A stretch of DNA of 64,000 nt, from assembly GCF_050624435.1 (NCBI RefSeq), contig NC_134541.1, positions 12,206,995 through 12,270,994 of the forward strand, written 5' to 3'. A model generated the notes under the pieces. That model did not search any database, was not told the DNA's origin, and saw only the letters and a list, made by a program, of their open reading frames with translations. This DNA is from Tenrec ecaudatus (taxonomy: Eukaryota; Chordata; Mammalia; Afrosoricida; Tenrecidae). Below are positions 1 through 11,369 of the stretch, one piece after another (position 1 is the stretch's first letter; each line of letters starts with the position of its first letter). A program made the position numbers and the translations under genes.

Positions 1-912
1 AATCTCTACTCAACACAAGAACACTTTGTTCTAATGACCTGCCATTCTGTGATGCTCACCTTCCTGACACAATCACTGAAGACAAAGCGGGTGCATAAGC
101 AAATGTGGTGAAGACAGCTGATGGTGCCTGGCCATGAAAAGATATAGTGTCTGGTGTCTTAAAAGCTTGAAGGTAAGCAAGCGGCCATGTAGCCCAGAAG
201 CAACAAAGCCCACATGGAAGAAGCACACCAGCCTGTTTGATCATGAGGTGTCGATGGGATCAGATATCAGGCATCAAAGACCCACAACAACAAAAAATCA
301 TATCAATGTTAATGGTGTGGAGTGTGGAGTGGAGGCCCAAAGCCCATCTGTAGACAATTGGACATTCCTTACAGAAGGGTCACAAGGAAGAGAAGAGCCA
401 GTGAGGGTGTATAGCACCAACAAAACACAACATTCCTCTAGTTCTTTAATGCTTCCCCCCCTCCACGACTATCATGACCCCAATTCTACCTTACAAATCC
501 AGCTAGACCAGAGCATGTACACTGTTACAGATAAGAGCTGGAAACGGAATCCAGGACGGATAAACCCCTCAGGACCAATAATGAGAGTAGCAATACCACA
601 AGGGTAAGGAGAAGGTGGGGGTAGAAAGGGGGAACCAATCACAATGATCTATGTATAACCCCCTCCCAGGGGGACGGACAACAGAAAAATGGGTGAAGGG
701 TGACAGTCGGTGTAAGACATGAAAAAAAAAAAAAGAAATCATCAAGGGTTCATGAGGGCGGAGGAGGAATGAGCTGATACCAAGGGTTCAAGTAGAAAGA
801 AAATGTTTTGAGAATGATGATGGCAACGTATGTACAAACGTGCTTGACACAGTGATGGATGTATGGATTGCGCTGAGAGTTGTACGAGCCCCCAGTAAAA
901 TGATTTTTAAAA
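1..912 (+). mobile_element. L1 3' UTR, younger tenrec-type family (copy A)
   Basis: The window opens inside the element (GAACACTTTGTTCTA). It continues through AGCAACAAAGCCCACATGGA, CCCAATTCTACCTTACAAAT and GGGTTCATGAGGGCGGAGG to GAGCCCCCAGTAAAATGATT plus an A-rich tail. The same ordered blocks recur in the copies at 12842, 26612, 54006 and 57470. Assignment to L1 rests on the G-rich polypurine tract, the 3' AATAAA-like signal, frequent 5' truncation and my memory of afrotherian L1 tails; no ORF2 is attached. Confidence 0.65.
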
Positions 913-1101
913 GACAAGTTGCAGAAGGGGCCGCAGGCCATGCTGACATTAACATGGAGGGTTAAAAGCAAGTGGGAAAAAGATATGCAAGGTTGTTTTG
1001 GGAAACAGGCAGATGGAGTTACAGTGGAAAGCTGATCCTGAGAATGGGGCACACCACATTCTGCAAAGGGATTCTTCTGGGGGGCAGTGCGGAGGGAAAC
1101 G

Positions 1102-1268
1102 AGGAGCCCTGGGGATGCAGCCATTCCCAGTTGGGTTGCGAACAACATGGCCGGCAGTTCGAAACCGCCAGCAGCCCCTCAGGAGAAAGACTGGATTTTC
1201 TGCTTCTGTAAACAGTTATAGCCTCGGAAACCCACAGGGGGGTCGCTATGAGTCAGCGCTGCATCGTT
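1102..1268 (+). repeat. AfroSINE
   Basis: Starts AGGAGCCCTGG, with GGCCGGCAGTTCGAAACCGC and ends GGGTCGCTATGAGTCAGCGC. Nearly complete. Confidence 0.85.
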
Positions 1269-1474
1269 TTTTTTGGAAAGGGAAATTGGGGAAGGGTACA
1301 TTGCAAGCAAAGAGCCCTGGGACTAAATGGTTAAGTGCTAGGCTAGTGCCCTGCAGCAGCTGGGGGGGGAGGGGGAGACACACCTGGTCATTGCTCCTGT
1401 CAAGGTCCTCTCTCCCACTGCCCCCCTCCAGCCGATTCACTCATAGCCACCCTGGAGGACAGCGTAGAACTGCT

Positions 1475-1617
1475 CCTGTGGGTTCCCCAGACTGCAACTC
1501 TTCATGGCCCTAGAAAACCTCGCCTTTCTCCCTGGGAAAGTATGGGGGTTTCAAACTGCTGACCTTGCAGTTAGCAGTCCAACAAGTAACGCACTATGCC
1601 ACCAGGGCTCAGGGCTC
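1475..1617 (-). repeat. AfroSINE, antisense
   Basis: GGGTTCCCCAGACTGCAACT through GCACTATGCCACCAGGGCTC. Confidence 0.8.
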
Positions 1618-1812
1618 CTCCCTGTTAAGCCTGGTGCCTAGGAAAGCTTGTGGGGCAGCTCCACGCACAGCACAGAAGATGGGTTTCCAGCCCACCTGTA
1701 CTGCCTTATTCCTTCAGTGGTGTTGCTTATGATATTTAAACTTTCCGAATGCCTGAATGACTCATTTTTAGAAAGTCTAGAATAGAGGCTCAAAGTGTTG
1801 ACTACTGAGCCC

Positions 1813-1890
1813 CTTCCCCTGGGGGAGTTCTACCTGGTCCTATGGGGTCACTACGAGGCTACGTCCATTCAATGGCAGCGAGTTGGGGGT
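1813..1890 (+). repeat. AfroSINE 3' fragment
   Basis: TCTACCTGGTCCTATGGGGT...CAATGGCAGCGAGTT. Confidence 0.65.
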
Positions 1891-2099
1891 TTTGTTGTTT
1901 TGTTTTTCTCAGAGGAGCCTGGGCAGTGGTGGTCTGTTGTGTTGTTCTTTGGAAGGAGATCGTTTGAATTTGAGCCCCTTGATGGACTGTCTCATCTCAC
2001 CCATTATCTGATGTAGATGAGTCACAAGGTGAGATTCCTGATTTGAGTCTGCAGTGGTGGTGGGGTGTGTGTATGTGTGAGTTTGCTGTGATGGGTGCG

Positions 2100-2112
2100 T
2101 GGGTGCGCGTGC

Positions 2113-2145
<33 letters not shown>
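2100..2145. repeat. (GC/GT)n then (GT)n microsatellite
   Basis: About 45 bp, starting with GTGCGCGTGCGCGTGT and continuing as pure GT. Confidence 0.95.
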
Positions 2146-2146
<1 letters not shown>

Positions 2147-2159
2147 TGGTTATACAATG

Positions 2160-2312
2160 GAAGCCATCTTCTCTGAGGGAGAAAGAAGCAGCTTTCTATT
2201 CTCGTAAAGAATGACAGTCTCAGAAACCCACAGGTACAGTTCTGCCTTGTCCTATTGGGTCACGGAGACTCAGAATTGACGTGATGGCAGTGAGTGTCTT
2301 GGTATTTTGGGG
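2160..2312 (+). repeat. AfroSINE 3' two-thirds
   Basis: CTCTGAGGGAGAAAGAAGCA, then TGACAGTCTCAGAAACCCAC and TGATGGCAGTGAGTGTC. Confidence 0.8.
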
Positions 2313-3324
2313 TGATGGGGTGACTGTGTTTTGCAGGTGGGAAGGGCATTGCTAGGGTGGTCTGGGAGCAAGTGGGGGGCTGGGGTTTTGCGTGAGCGTC
2401 ATGTCTGCCATCCCTTGCCCTGTGTCCGGCGCGCTAACCAGCGGCCAGTCTGCTTCTCACCTCTTTCTTCCCGGGAAGGTGTGGCTTGGCTTGGAAGGGC
2501 TCTGCTGCAGAAGCATCGGAAGCCTTACCCCAAACTTTCTGAAACCAAGTGTCGGGGTGGGGGTGTCCCTGGGCACCTTTGCTTTACAAGCGTGGATGCT
2601 GATGCTGATGCACACCACGGTCTCAAGCGCCCTTCCCCCATCGGTGGGCCCCACCCTATGGCCGGCATTGGCAGGACCCAATGCATCATTGTAAAGAAAG
2701 GGGCTTGGATTTTGAGAAATCTCCCGTTTCTCAGCTCCTGTCCCAGGGGTCCTATCCTCCCTGGTCCCTGTCCCGGGGCCCCTGGGCCTTTAGGGAGGGA
2801 CCCAGGCAGGCTGCAGGGCTGAGACCAGGAATGCAACCAGCCAAGGCCGCACCCTGCCCGAACCAGTTTGAACCAGCTCGGGGAGGAGCGGTGGCGCGCC
2901 CTCTGGCGCCTAGCGGGTTCCTAGCAGCTGCTCCGCCTGCTGCTCGCGGGCGGGCACCAGGCCTGCTGCGGTGGGGTGCGGTAGGCGGGGAAGGATGGTG
3001 GCCCAGGGGGCCCTGCAGCCGGACACAAGGGCCTGGACCCGCGCTCCCCACCCCCATCCCATCTGGCCTCAGCCCTGACCACAAATGGTTGCCTGCCCGT
3101 GTCTTTTCAAGGTCAATGCGCCCAGCTCAGGCCTCAGGCCCACAGGTTCTATCCAGACCAGCATGGTGCGCCATCCAGGGACACCCCAAGAGTATTGATG
3201 CGGGGGCCCCCACCCCCAGAGTTTGTGACTGAATTGCTCTGAGGCGTGTGGGAGTTTTCAGACATTCTGAGGTGCCTGTCTCTGCAGGGGCAGGCAGACA
3301 GTTACCCTGTTTCGCTTTTAATCA
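2313..3324. other. no gene recognised; GC-rich patch at 2690-3080
   Basis: The patch contains several CpGs (GGTGGCGCGCCCTCTGGCGC, GCTCGCGGGCGGGCACCAGG) and could be a small CpG island. ORFs of 100-183 codons cross it on both strands but show no domain I recognise and are expected from GC richness. BCAS4, expected on this side on the minus strand, was looked for and not identified. Confidence 0.4.
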
Positions 3325-3460
3325 AAAGGCTGGAGGACCCAGAAGTGCTTACAAGAGAGGCCTGGCGACTTCCAGGAAAACGAGCCACTGGAAACCCTAC
3401 GGCGCACAGCTGGACTGCAGCCATGGGGTCGCCACAGTCAGAACGGCCTTTCAGCTGTGA
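3325..3460 (+). repeat. AfroSINE, variant 3' region
   Basis: AATCAAAAGGCTGGAGGACC, GAGCCACTGGAAACCCTACG, CCATGGGGTCGCCACAGTCA. Confidence 0.6.
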
Positions 3461-3547
3461 TGCCCCTCAGCCCGAAGCAGCACTGCATTGCCCAGACTGG
3501 GCTCCTGGCTGGTCTCAGGGGTCTGGGCTGGGTGCGTTGCAGACAGC

Positions 3548-3668
3548 TCCTGAGTGCTGACACGGGCCAGGCACTGTTCGAAGCCCTTTGCATAGCTGCT
3601 CTCTTGTGAGCAGACCCTGCCATGATCCCCATCATTCCAGCGAGGAAACTGAGGCACAGAGACCTAGG
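3548..3668 (+). repeat. MIR SINE fragment
   Basis: CGGGCCAGGCACTGTTCGAA followed by GAGGAAACTGAGGCACAGAG, the conserved MIR core order. Confidence 0.75.
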
Positions 3669-5166
3669 CACTCCTCTAGGACCAGGATGGAGAGCATAAT
3701 ATGGTCCAACTGTGTCCATTCCTGATTCCTCTTTTCCCAAATTGTTCTTCCCACTCCCCTCCACTTAACTGCCTCCTAGCCTGACTTGATGGCAGTGAGT
3801 GAAACTTCCTGTCCAATCTCTTCAGTTGCTGCTGCCCCTAAGAGATCCCAAGTCGACAGCCTGCCCTGAGCTCAACACAGGGCATTCCTGACTAGTTAAA
3901 ACGAAACAACGGCTCAGTTTTAATATTTCAGGGGATATGTTGGTTTCAGGGTTAAAGATTAGTTCAGAGGCTCACCCAGCCTCCAAGGGTTTAGAAAGCC
4001 TGGTAGGATTTTGAATACAGTTGGTTCCCATTATGCCCAACAAAGTCTTGAGTAAGGGCATGCCCAAGTAGCCTGGCTCTAGCACGCATGCCCTGCTCGG
4101 AGCACGCCGCTGTCCACAAGTGACCCACCCAGAAAACGCTGTGATATTGTGGTGGGCTTTAAAAACACCTTGCAGCTACCAGGTGAATTTGCAAACCTGC
4201 AAATAATTGATTGGTGTAAACTGTTCGCCTTATAGACCTGTCTGTTGTTTGGCTGAACACTGAGTGATGGACGTGAGATCAGCTGCAGCCCTGAAGGGTG
4301 ATGAAAGGCTATGGTCGCCTCTCGGGGTTCCACCGGCCTCGATCTGACCAGTCAGCCTGGTCTTGTGCATGTTTTTGAGCTTTGTTCCACATAGTTTTCC
4401 TCCACTCTATCAGGATCTTTTCTCTTCTTCTGACTTTTTATTGTGAACTGGGCGAGGTGTTACAGAGCAGACCGCTGCTGGTTTGACACCCAACACTTGG
4501 CACCCATTTTGTTCCACCTGGTCTACTGCAGTTCCCCTCACTGAACCACCAGCGATGCCATCTCTCCCTGGGTGCTTATTATCCGGGACTTTTTCCAGGG
4601 ATCCCTTTTCAGGGCCATTGGGAGTGGCTGCCGTTAGCACTAAATTCTTTGGTCTCAGGGCCCTGGAGCGGGTCGGTGTTCATAAGGCCAGTGCACAAAT
4701 TGTTACCGCATGTCTTCATTCTCCAGCCCTCCTCTTTGCTCGGGACAGAGGGAGACCCATAGTTGCACCTTACATCACTGCTCATGAGCTTGCAAGAGCG
4801 CAGTCGCCACTCATCAATGTAGTCTTAGTGGGCCCTGTCATGCACACTGACTGCGGAATTCCCCAAGACGGTGGCCCTGAGCCCCCAGACCCAGCCGCTC
4901 AGACTCATTCCCTCAAGGTGTTTGGTTACGTCTAAGACGTTCTCATGACCATGCCCCCTGTGATTGTACTAACAGATCTATGTGTGGCAGCCAGGGTACA
5001 CAGGGGGCTGCTGTGTCAGTAACATGGGCCCACATGGGAGTTGTGACCAAAAGGGGGCTTAGCCACAGGCGGCCGAGGAAGGCAGAATTCTAAAATGGTT
5101 CCCAAGATGCCTGTCCCCCTGCTGTGCACAGCCCGTATTACTCCCTCCCCCTTGGTCATGGGCAAA
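3669..5166. other. no gene or clear repeat recognised
   Basis: Mixed-composition sequence. Open frames of up to 150 codons lack recognisable motifs and have no matching splice context I could defend. Confidence 0.4.
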
Positions 5167-5372
5167 GGAGCCCCAGGGGCACGGTGGGTTAGGCGTGGGG
5201 CTGTTTGCTAATGGCGCGGTGGGCGGTTCGGACCCACCAGCTGCTCTGTGGTCAAGCGATGAGGCTGTCTGCTCCGCTAAAGGTGTACAGTCTCAGAACC
5301 ACTGAGAAGTCGATCTCTACTCTGTCCTGTCCCCCTAGTTGCTGTGATGAGAACCAACTTGAGGGCAGTGGG
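5167..5372 (+). repeat. AfroSINE, full length but diverged
   Basis: GGAGCCCCAGGGGCACGGTG, GGTTCGGACCCACCAGCTGC, and a tail ending GAGGGCAGTGGGCA. Confidence 0.75.
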
Positions 5373-6777
5373 CAGGAGGACCAGGGACAGTGATAGGCAG
5401 CGGCCCCTGTGAGGACGCTTCCAGTCAGTTGACTGAGTTAATCAACAGAAAGACATGATCCTGCATGGGCCCAACCTAAACAGCTGAGCTTCTGAAACAG
5501 GGCTTAGCAATCAGAGAGAGAGAGAAAATGGCTGGAGGCCACAGCCGACCTCCAGTAGGGAGAAGGGGAGTCCAACGTCATGCCAACTCAAGACATTGGA
5601 GGACAGACATGCCTCCACCCTCCATCCTTTCACCCTGTTCTGATACCAGCCATCCCTCCTCCCATTGCACTTCCCTGCTGGGCTCACAGTCCGGCAACAC
5701 AAAGCTCGCGGCTCACAGTGATGGGGACTTACTAGGGACGTTCACAGGCCAACCCAGTCAAGAAAACATGACGGACATCATCGTTTGTCCACAGCAGTTG
5801 TCTCTTATCAGCTAGCCAAGCCTCTCTGGCCCTCAGCCTCTCAGCCACCTGGTCGGGTAGCCTCTGCCTTGTCCTGTGGGCGGGGTCTCTTGGTCCCTCT
5901 GCGCTTCAGACGGGAATCCGCGCGCGCCCCTAGTGGCCGTTCATTCTTGATGCTCCTGGGATTCCCCGCTTCCTGCTTCTGAGATGCTTCATTCTTTCAC
6001 CCACTAACCCACCCCTTCCACGATTGTTTCACACACCCTGTGTGCATTCCCGACCCCCCAGTCGCTCGGCGGGAGCTACAAACGCGTGTTTAGAAGAGCC
6101 ACGCCAAGAAATGTCACTTCGGCACAGAGGTGGAGGAAGCCAGCGGGGCTGACTGACTACTGTTGGCCTGTAAGAAGCAAACTGCTGGGCTGTGAACTAA
6201 CTCCCCGTGGCGGCCACTGGCAAGGGACTGGAGTGGTCTCACTCTTACACCAAAAGAGAGGCATCCTGCCCACACTCGCTGAGGGCACAATTCAAGCAGA
6301 GTGCCCTCTCAGACTGTCTCTAGAATGGTCTACACGAGATTTTTGCTTGGGGTACAGCTAGGTTCCCTTCTTTTACTTGGCCCATTAGCCCCTTTTCAAG
6401 GGGAAAAAAAAACTACTCAGCACCCCCTGGCCATGAAAAACATTTGTACTGTATCCCATAATCTGGAATAAGGGGCAGTGATGTGATTTTGCACACCCCC
6501 ATTCTTCCATTGCACCTCCAAGCTCCCCCCACCCCTGCCAGTGGGGTAGAGTGGCGTCCATATTGGGAAACACGGGGTAAAAGTTTGACATGGGGGGCTT
6601 GTAGGCAGGACTTATGGTTTGGATAAAGGGTTGAAGACTGTGTCCGTGCTTGTCAAACTTGAACCTACACTTGACTCACCTAGAAAGGAAGTTACAATGC
6701 AGGTGCTGATTCAGCGGTTCTGCAAAATTACCGAATAGGCCCCTAGGTGGTACAAATCTCCACACTTAGCTACTGCG
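5373..6777. other. no gene recognised
   Basis: I see no domain-bearing ORF. 6040-6360 has a loose resemblance to RTE-type sequence (GGCATCCTGCCCACACTCGC) that I could not secure. Confidence 0.35.
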
Positions 6778-8035
6778 TTAGGCTGGGTTCTCTAGGGAAG
6801 CAACACCAGTGGCGATAATAAGTAACAATTATAGGAAAGTCATGGAAAGCATGAGAGATAGAAGAGCGATAGAAATAACGGAGTCAGACACATTTCATGG
6901 TAGCAATGCTCACCTCAGCCTCACTTGGTGGTCCACGTGGAGAGAGAGAGATTTAATGCTAGCCAAGGCTTTTATAGTCTCTGGTGACATGCAAGCCCCC
7001 TAATTACAGGTGAAGACATACGTCAAATGAAAGGGTTGTGCTATAGGTAATACAGAAATGGGAGGGGTGGGGTGGTCTAGAGGTATACACACAATAGGAA
7101 GAGGAGGGATTGGGGGTATACGTGTGACAAGATGGGCGGATCCTAGATTCAGGCTGGCACCCTAACTTTGCATGTCACTGAGCCGGTTTGGCCTGTTCCC
7201 TGGCACCATTATCAGTAGGGTGTAAACTCCACCTACAGGACCCAAATAGATGACTGCAAACCTCTAGGGAGAAGTAGCCCATTGACCTTAACAGCAGGGA
7301 GCAGGCCTACCATAGTCTGGTGACTGACTGCCTCCAGGGAGGGTGTCTGTAAGCATCTGACCTCCCCCATATGCTAGCAAAAAGCTAATTAATTTTTGGC
7401 ATGTCTTTGGGGGGGACAAACCAGTGATGCTTCTAGATGTGTGTTTAGAAAGAAATTTCTATCAAGGAAATGGCTCACACAATTGTGGAAGCAGGGAAGT
7501 GAAGCCTGGTTCAAGTCCATTGATCAGCTGTTAGGCTGGAGCCTTCCCCTGACTCATAGAGCTGCTGGGAGCTGCTGATGAACCCAAGATGGGCAGGAAG
7601 GAGATAGGCTGGTGATTGGATTGTAGAGCTGAATGAGTCAAAGGTCGACAGGTCAGACGACAGGCCAGTGATGACTCCCAAGGTCGGCAGGCAATATGGC
7701 GGATCATTAGCTCAAGTCCAAAGAACTGGAGGTTGAAGAGTCACATGCAGGATCCAGAAGCCATAAAAAGTGAGCAAGCTTTCCCTGGCATCTATTTAGA
7801 TAGGAAGTAGGTCCCACTCCTGGGGGGTGGGAGGAATGTCCTTTCAATTGCATCAAATGAGTAAGGGAGTTGGACTTTACCTAATCCTCTTACAACGGAT
7901 TGGCTGCTCACAGCAGAGCCCCTCAGGGAGTTGATTACATTGTATTAGGTCCCATCATGGGGCTTACCAGGCTTCAACTGCCAAACCACGGAGAATCCTG
8001 ACCCAGCCAAGTTGACACACAACCTCACCAGCACA
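6778..8035 (+). repeat. LTR-like interspersed repeat, composite
   Basis: Starts GTTAGGCTGGGTTCTCTAGG and ends ...CCCAGCCAAGTTGACACACA, the same terminal pattern as the insert at 63433. The inside contains GGCTCACACAATTGTGGAAG and a (GA)4 spacer. No ORF with recognisable homology. Precise ends and class are uncertain, and more than one insertion may be merged. Confidence 0.45.
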
Positions 8036-8039
8036 GCTG

Positions 8040-8192
8040 CTGATCTACAGCTTAGTGGTTGGAGCTCACCCAGCAGCCCACGGGAGAAAGGCTTGGCAAT
8101 CTGTGCCCATAAAGATGACAGTAGCCAAGAAAACCCTCTGAGACATGACAAGGGTCCCTATGAGTCAGCATTGACTCAATGGCAGTGAGTAT
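8040..8192 (+). repeat. AfroSINE
   Basis: AGCTTAGTGGTTGGAGCTCA to CTATGAGTCAGCATTGACTC and AATGGCAGTGAGT. Confidence 0.8.
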
Positions 8193-8848
8193 CTACAACT
8201 GTACAACCTGATCTAATTTTTATGAAGAGAGAAAACATATATACAACAAAATGCCAACCATGGCAATTTCCAACTGTGAATCCAATTTTCTTCTTCTGTA
8301 TTTTTAAAATGATCGCTGTGAACATATATTTATTTTTACAATGAGAAAAATATATTTTTTCCCTTAAACAAGTTATTCTTAACCATGAAAGGTTGTACTT
8401 TCATAAGGGGGAGGATCTGCTATTGTTAATATTTCTAAACATCCTTCTGGAACTCTTATCCAATCATGAGGAAGCTCTGCTTGGGCAGTAGCTGTTTATT
8501 AAGTAACTTTATACAGTTGACACAGCCTGACTTGCTGAAAGTGAACAGGCCATGAAGTAGCTACTTACTGATAAAGATGAAAGACTACAAACAGCCTGAT
8601 TCAATATGAATTACTCCTCAACACAGAGAAGACAAAGTCCTCACAATGGGACCAATGAGCAACATCGTGATAACTACTGAAGTTGTCGGGATTTCACTTC
8701 ACTTGGACCCACAATCAGTGCCATGCAGTGGTAGCCAGTCAAACGAGGCGTTGCCTTGGGCAACTCATCTGCACAAAGACTTTTAGTGTGAAAAGTAAAG
8801 GGTCACTTTAAGGACGAAGGTGCTCTTGACCCAAGCCATAGTTGTTGT

Positions 8849-9036
8849 TTTTTAAATCATTTTATCGGGAGCTCATACAACTCTTATCACAATCCATCCA
8901 TTGGGTCAAGCACATTTGTACATTTGTCGCCATCATCATTCTCAAAACATTTGCTTTCTGCTTGAGCCCTTGGTGTCAGCTCCTCATTTTCCCCTCCCTC
9001 CCTGCCCCCCTTCCAAAGTATTTTCAATGACTTCTG
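8849..9036 (-). mobile_element. 5'-truncated L1 3' end
   Basis: Antisense to the family's terminal region: TTAAATCATTTTATCGGGAG, then AACTCTTATCACAATCCATC and TTGTACATTTGTCGCCATCA. Inserted in the RTE copy. Confidence 0.75.
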
Positions 9037-9041
9037 CTTGT

Positions 9042-9215
9042 TGGGATTCCCGGTGGTGCTGTGGTTACTCCTTGGGCTGTGATCTGCATGGTTGGCAGTT
9101 GGAAACCAGCAGCTCCTCCAGAGAAAGACCGGGTTTTCGACTCTCGTTAATGGTTCTGGTCTTGGCAGCCGACAGGGCTTACTATGAGTCAGCATTGACT
9201 TGATGGCAATGCATT
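9042..9215 (+). repeat. AfroSINE nested in the RTE copy
   Basis: Runs from a CCCGGTGGTGCTGTGGTTAC-like head to CTATGAGTCAGCATTGACTT and GATGGCAATG. Confidence 0.8.
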
Positions 9216-9607
9216 TGCGTTTCCTCTATCCCTGTGAAAGCTGGACAGGACACACGGAAGATCAAGAGGAATCGTGCACTTGAATGACCATGGCGAAGAG
9301 GAGCATTACATGTGTCACAGATTGTCAGGAGACTGGACAAATCTGCTTTGGGGGAAGTACAGCCAGAATGTTTCTTACAATCACGGACGGCAAGTCTTTG
9401 TCTCATGTACTTTGGACATAGTCATGAGAGGGACCAGTCCCTGGAGAAGGGCATCCTGCTGGGGGGAAAGAGGAAGACCTTCAACGAGGCGGATTGCAAT
9501 AGTGGCTGCAGCTATGGACTCAAATCAAGCAGAGATTGCGAGACTGTCTCGGGTCTGAGCAGGATTGGTTCTCTTGCACGTAGGGTCCCTATGAGCTCTT
9601 GTTAGAG

Positions 9608-9716
9608 GCCGCCATGTTGGTTCCAACTCACAGTGGCCCGGTGTACAACAGAATGAAACACTGTCTGGTCCCGCGCCAGCCTCACAATTGTTCTTACGCT
9701 TGAGCCCTTTGTTGCT
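9608..9716 (-). mobile_element. RTE 3'-end fragment, tail-to-tail with the previous copy
   Basis: Antisense to the RTE ORF terminus: AACAGAATGAAACACTGTCT, GGTCCCGCGCCAGCCTCACA. Lies 2 bp from the plus-strand copy's tail. Confidence 0.65.
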
Positions 9717-9814
9717 ATAAGTAGACACTGACAATAAAAAGAGCAATATCCAAATGGAGAATATAATGGTAATAATACATGCGTTGAATGAGTCACACTG
9801 GGTCTGGGAGCTCA

Positions 9815-9950
9815 GGACTATAGTCTTGGGGGAACATCAAGATCAATTGGCATAGCGTAGTGAACAAGGACTAAGGGGTACCATGTCCTCCTTTGGTGAG
9901 CAGCAACTAGGGACTTTAAGAACTTTATGCGTGACCATCTTAGGTGTAAC
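9815..9950 (+). mobile_element. old L1 3' UTR, part 1 (continues at 10518-10620 and about 11370-11790)
   Basis: GACTATAGTCTTGGGGGAAC, GATCAATTGGCATAGCGTAG, TACCATGTCCTCCTTTGGTG. The same blocks occur at 25440. The copy resumes after the solo LTR with TTTCTCTCCATCTGGGAAAA and GTCCAGTGGACTATGGACCA. Confidence 0.6.
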
Positions 9951-10140
9951 TGTTAGACTCCTCGGTGGGAAATGCCTTGGTTCTTGGCTTCGCACAAGAA
10001 AGAATTCACGCAGAAGCCAGGTTTGTGATCCAAGTGGGTTTTTATAAAGGACAGAAAAAGTTTCAGGTGTGACAGTAACTGAACACAAGCACCCTCATGG
10101 CACTGTACCCCCACATGGCAGCCCGAGGAGAGAGAGAGAC

Positions 10141-10228
<88 letters not shown>

Positions 10229-10517
10229 GCCTAGCCCGGCTGGGCAGAACTTCGGAGGAGCAGCTGGAAAAGAGAGGGTGGTCTCCAGGTTCCATCCTTT
10301 TTGGGCCTTTCGGGTGGGAGGGGTAGTTAAAAGTAATGGTTGATCCCATTGGCTGAATTAAACCCACCTGGCCTAGTTTGGGCCCCCCCCAGGTGTACCG
10401 CCTTCTTGACTCCAGGGCCTGAATTTGTGCATGCCCTTTAGCCTTTTATCAGCTTCCAACTTCCATAGGGGGCCCCTAGGCATGGAGAGATACAACCCCC
10501 TATCTTGCTACCTAACA
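9951..10517 (-). mobile_element. solo LTR of an endogenous retrovirus (gamma/ERV1-like), antisense
   Basis: The ends are TGTTAG at 9951 and CTAACA at 10517, a perfect 6-bp inverted repeat of TG...CA type. TAAC flanks both sides (9947-9950 and 10518-10521), a 4-bp duplication. On the minus strand the 3' part reads TGAATTCTTTCTTG...GCGAAGCCAAGAACC, typical of gammaretroviral LTR U5 regions. A (GA)n array (10126-10225) expanded inside it. It splits an older L1 3' end. No internal viral genes are present. Confidence 0.75.
10126..10225. repeat. (GA)n microsatellite, about 100 bp
   Basis: Nearly pure GA dinucleotides with two C interruptions at the left end, inside the solo LTR. ORFs rich in Arg-Glu or Ser-Leu across it are artefacts. 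Confidence 0.95.
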
Positions 10518-10619
10518 TAACTAGTTTCTCTCCATCTGGGAAAAAGACAGAGTGAAGAAAATAAAGATACAGGCAAACAGGTAGTCCAGTGGACTATGGA
10601 CCACAGGAACCTCAGTGCA

Positions 10620-11340
10620 GGGCAGTGAATTAAATGTGGCTCCTTTATTGCCAGTCTCTAACTCCCACCAAATGACCTTTCCCTGCAGGGGCCTGTTCGG
10701 AAGGTGGTGGAAGATGCTGATACGTTCCCTGAGGAGGAGTGGTGAACAGGATTCCCTGCAATACCATCTTGCTGTGAAGCGCTCTGAGAAGGAGGAGTGG
10801 GGATATCATTACCAGTAAGAGTCAGGAGTGGAGCTGGTCCTCTGGACCTGAGGTCCCTATGCAGTGACACTCCGGGATCCAGATGATGGCTGTACCAGGG
10901 GAGGAGCAGCTGTCCCAGAGCATGGGACAGAGGGATGGACTTCCCACCCCATGGAGCAAGGAAAGCCAAGTGCTTTTTGTGTAAGAGGTTGAGATGCCTG
11001 GGGGCACTTAATGCAGCAAGTCGGCCTTGCTGACTCACAGAATGGAGCTGCGTCTTGGCTTACTGGAGTGGGGTGCTTCTGAGCACTTAATCCGGGGAAC
11101 TGGGTTTGCTGATCCACCGTGCTTAATGCCACGGAAATGCCTTTGGATAGATATTTATATTAGAATGGTATGTCCTTGGAACATTTCTTAGCACACTTGG
11201 CACAACTTTGTAACATATTCTGATAAACAACTCAACTGTGGGCATCTCTCACGGGCATTGCAACGTGTTCACTTCCTTAATAAACCCTTGGATCGTGAGA
11301 TTGGTCTGTGAACTCGGCATGTAGCTGTCAGAGGTAGAAT
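10620..11340 (+). repeat. second insertion inside the old L1 3' end (possible LTR)
   Basis: This stretch interrupts the L1 3' UTR that resumes near 11370. Near its right end it holds AATAAACCCTTGG, which could be an LTR polyadenylation signal. I could not define the ends or a family. Confidence 0.3.
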
Positions 11341-11369
11341 GGAGAACATTGACACTCACTATTTGGGAC

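Larger units (their letters stand above)
8515..9606 (+). mobile_element. RTE (BovB-like) LINE fragment, split by two later insertions
   Basis: 8515-8848 resembles the middle of the RTE reverse-transcriptase ORF (ATATGAATTACTCC, CACAATGGGACCAATGAGCA, GGCAACTCATCTGC, TTGACCCAAGCCATAG). 9228-9606 resumes with the ORF 3' end (GTGAAAGCTGGACAGGACAC, TTTGGACATAGTCATGAGAG, GGACCAGTCCCTGGAGAAGG) and the element's 3' tail. An antisense L1 end (8849-9036) and an AfroSINE (9042-9215) lie between. The reading frame is broken many times. Confidence 0.75.

Noticed and set aside
2331-3232. A BCAS4 first exon in the GC-rich patch
   Set aside because: No translation on the minus strand resembles the BCAS4 N-terminus as I know it, and no defensible splice donor pairs with one.
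3669-5166. Coding exon at 4483-4935 (150 codons)
   Set aside because: No known domain, no splice signals that frame it, and similar-length ORFs occur by chance in this composition.
10069-10367. Arg-Glu and Ser-Leu repeat proteins over the GA arrays (also 51260-51665)
   Set aside because: Translated microsatellites without any non-repeat coding context.
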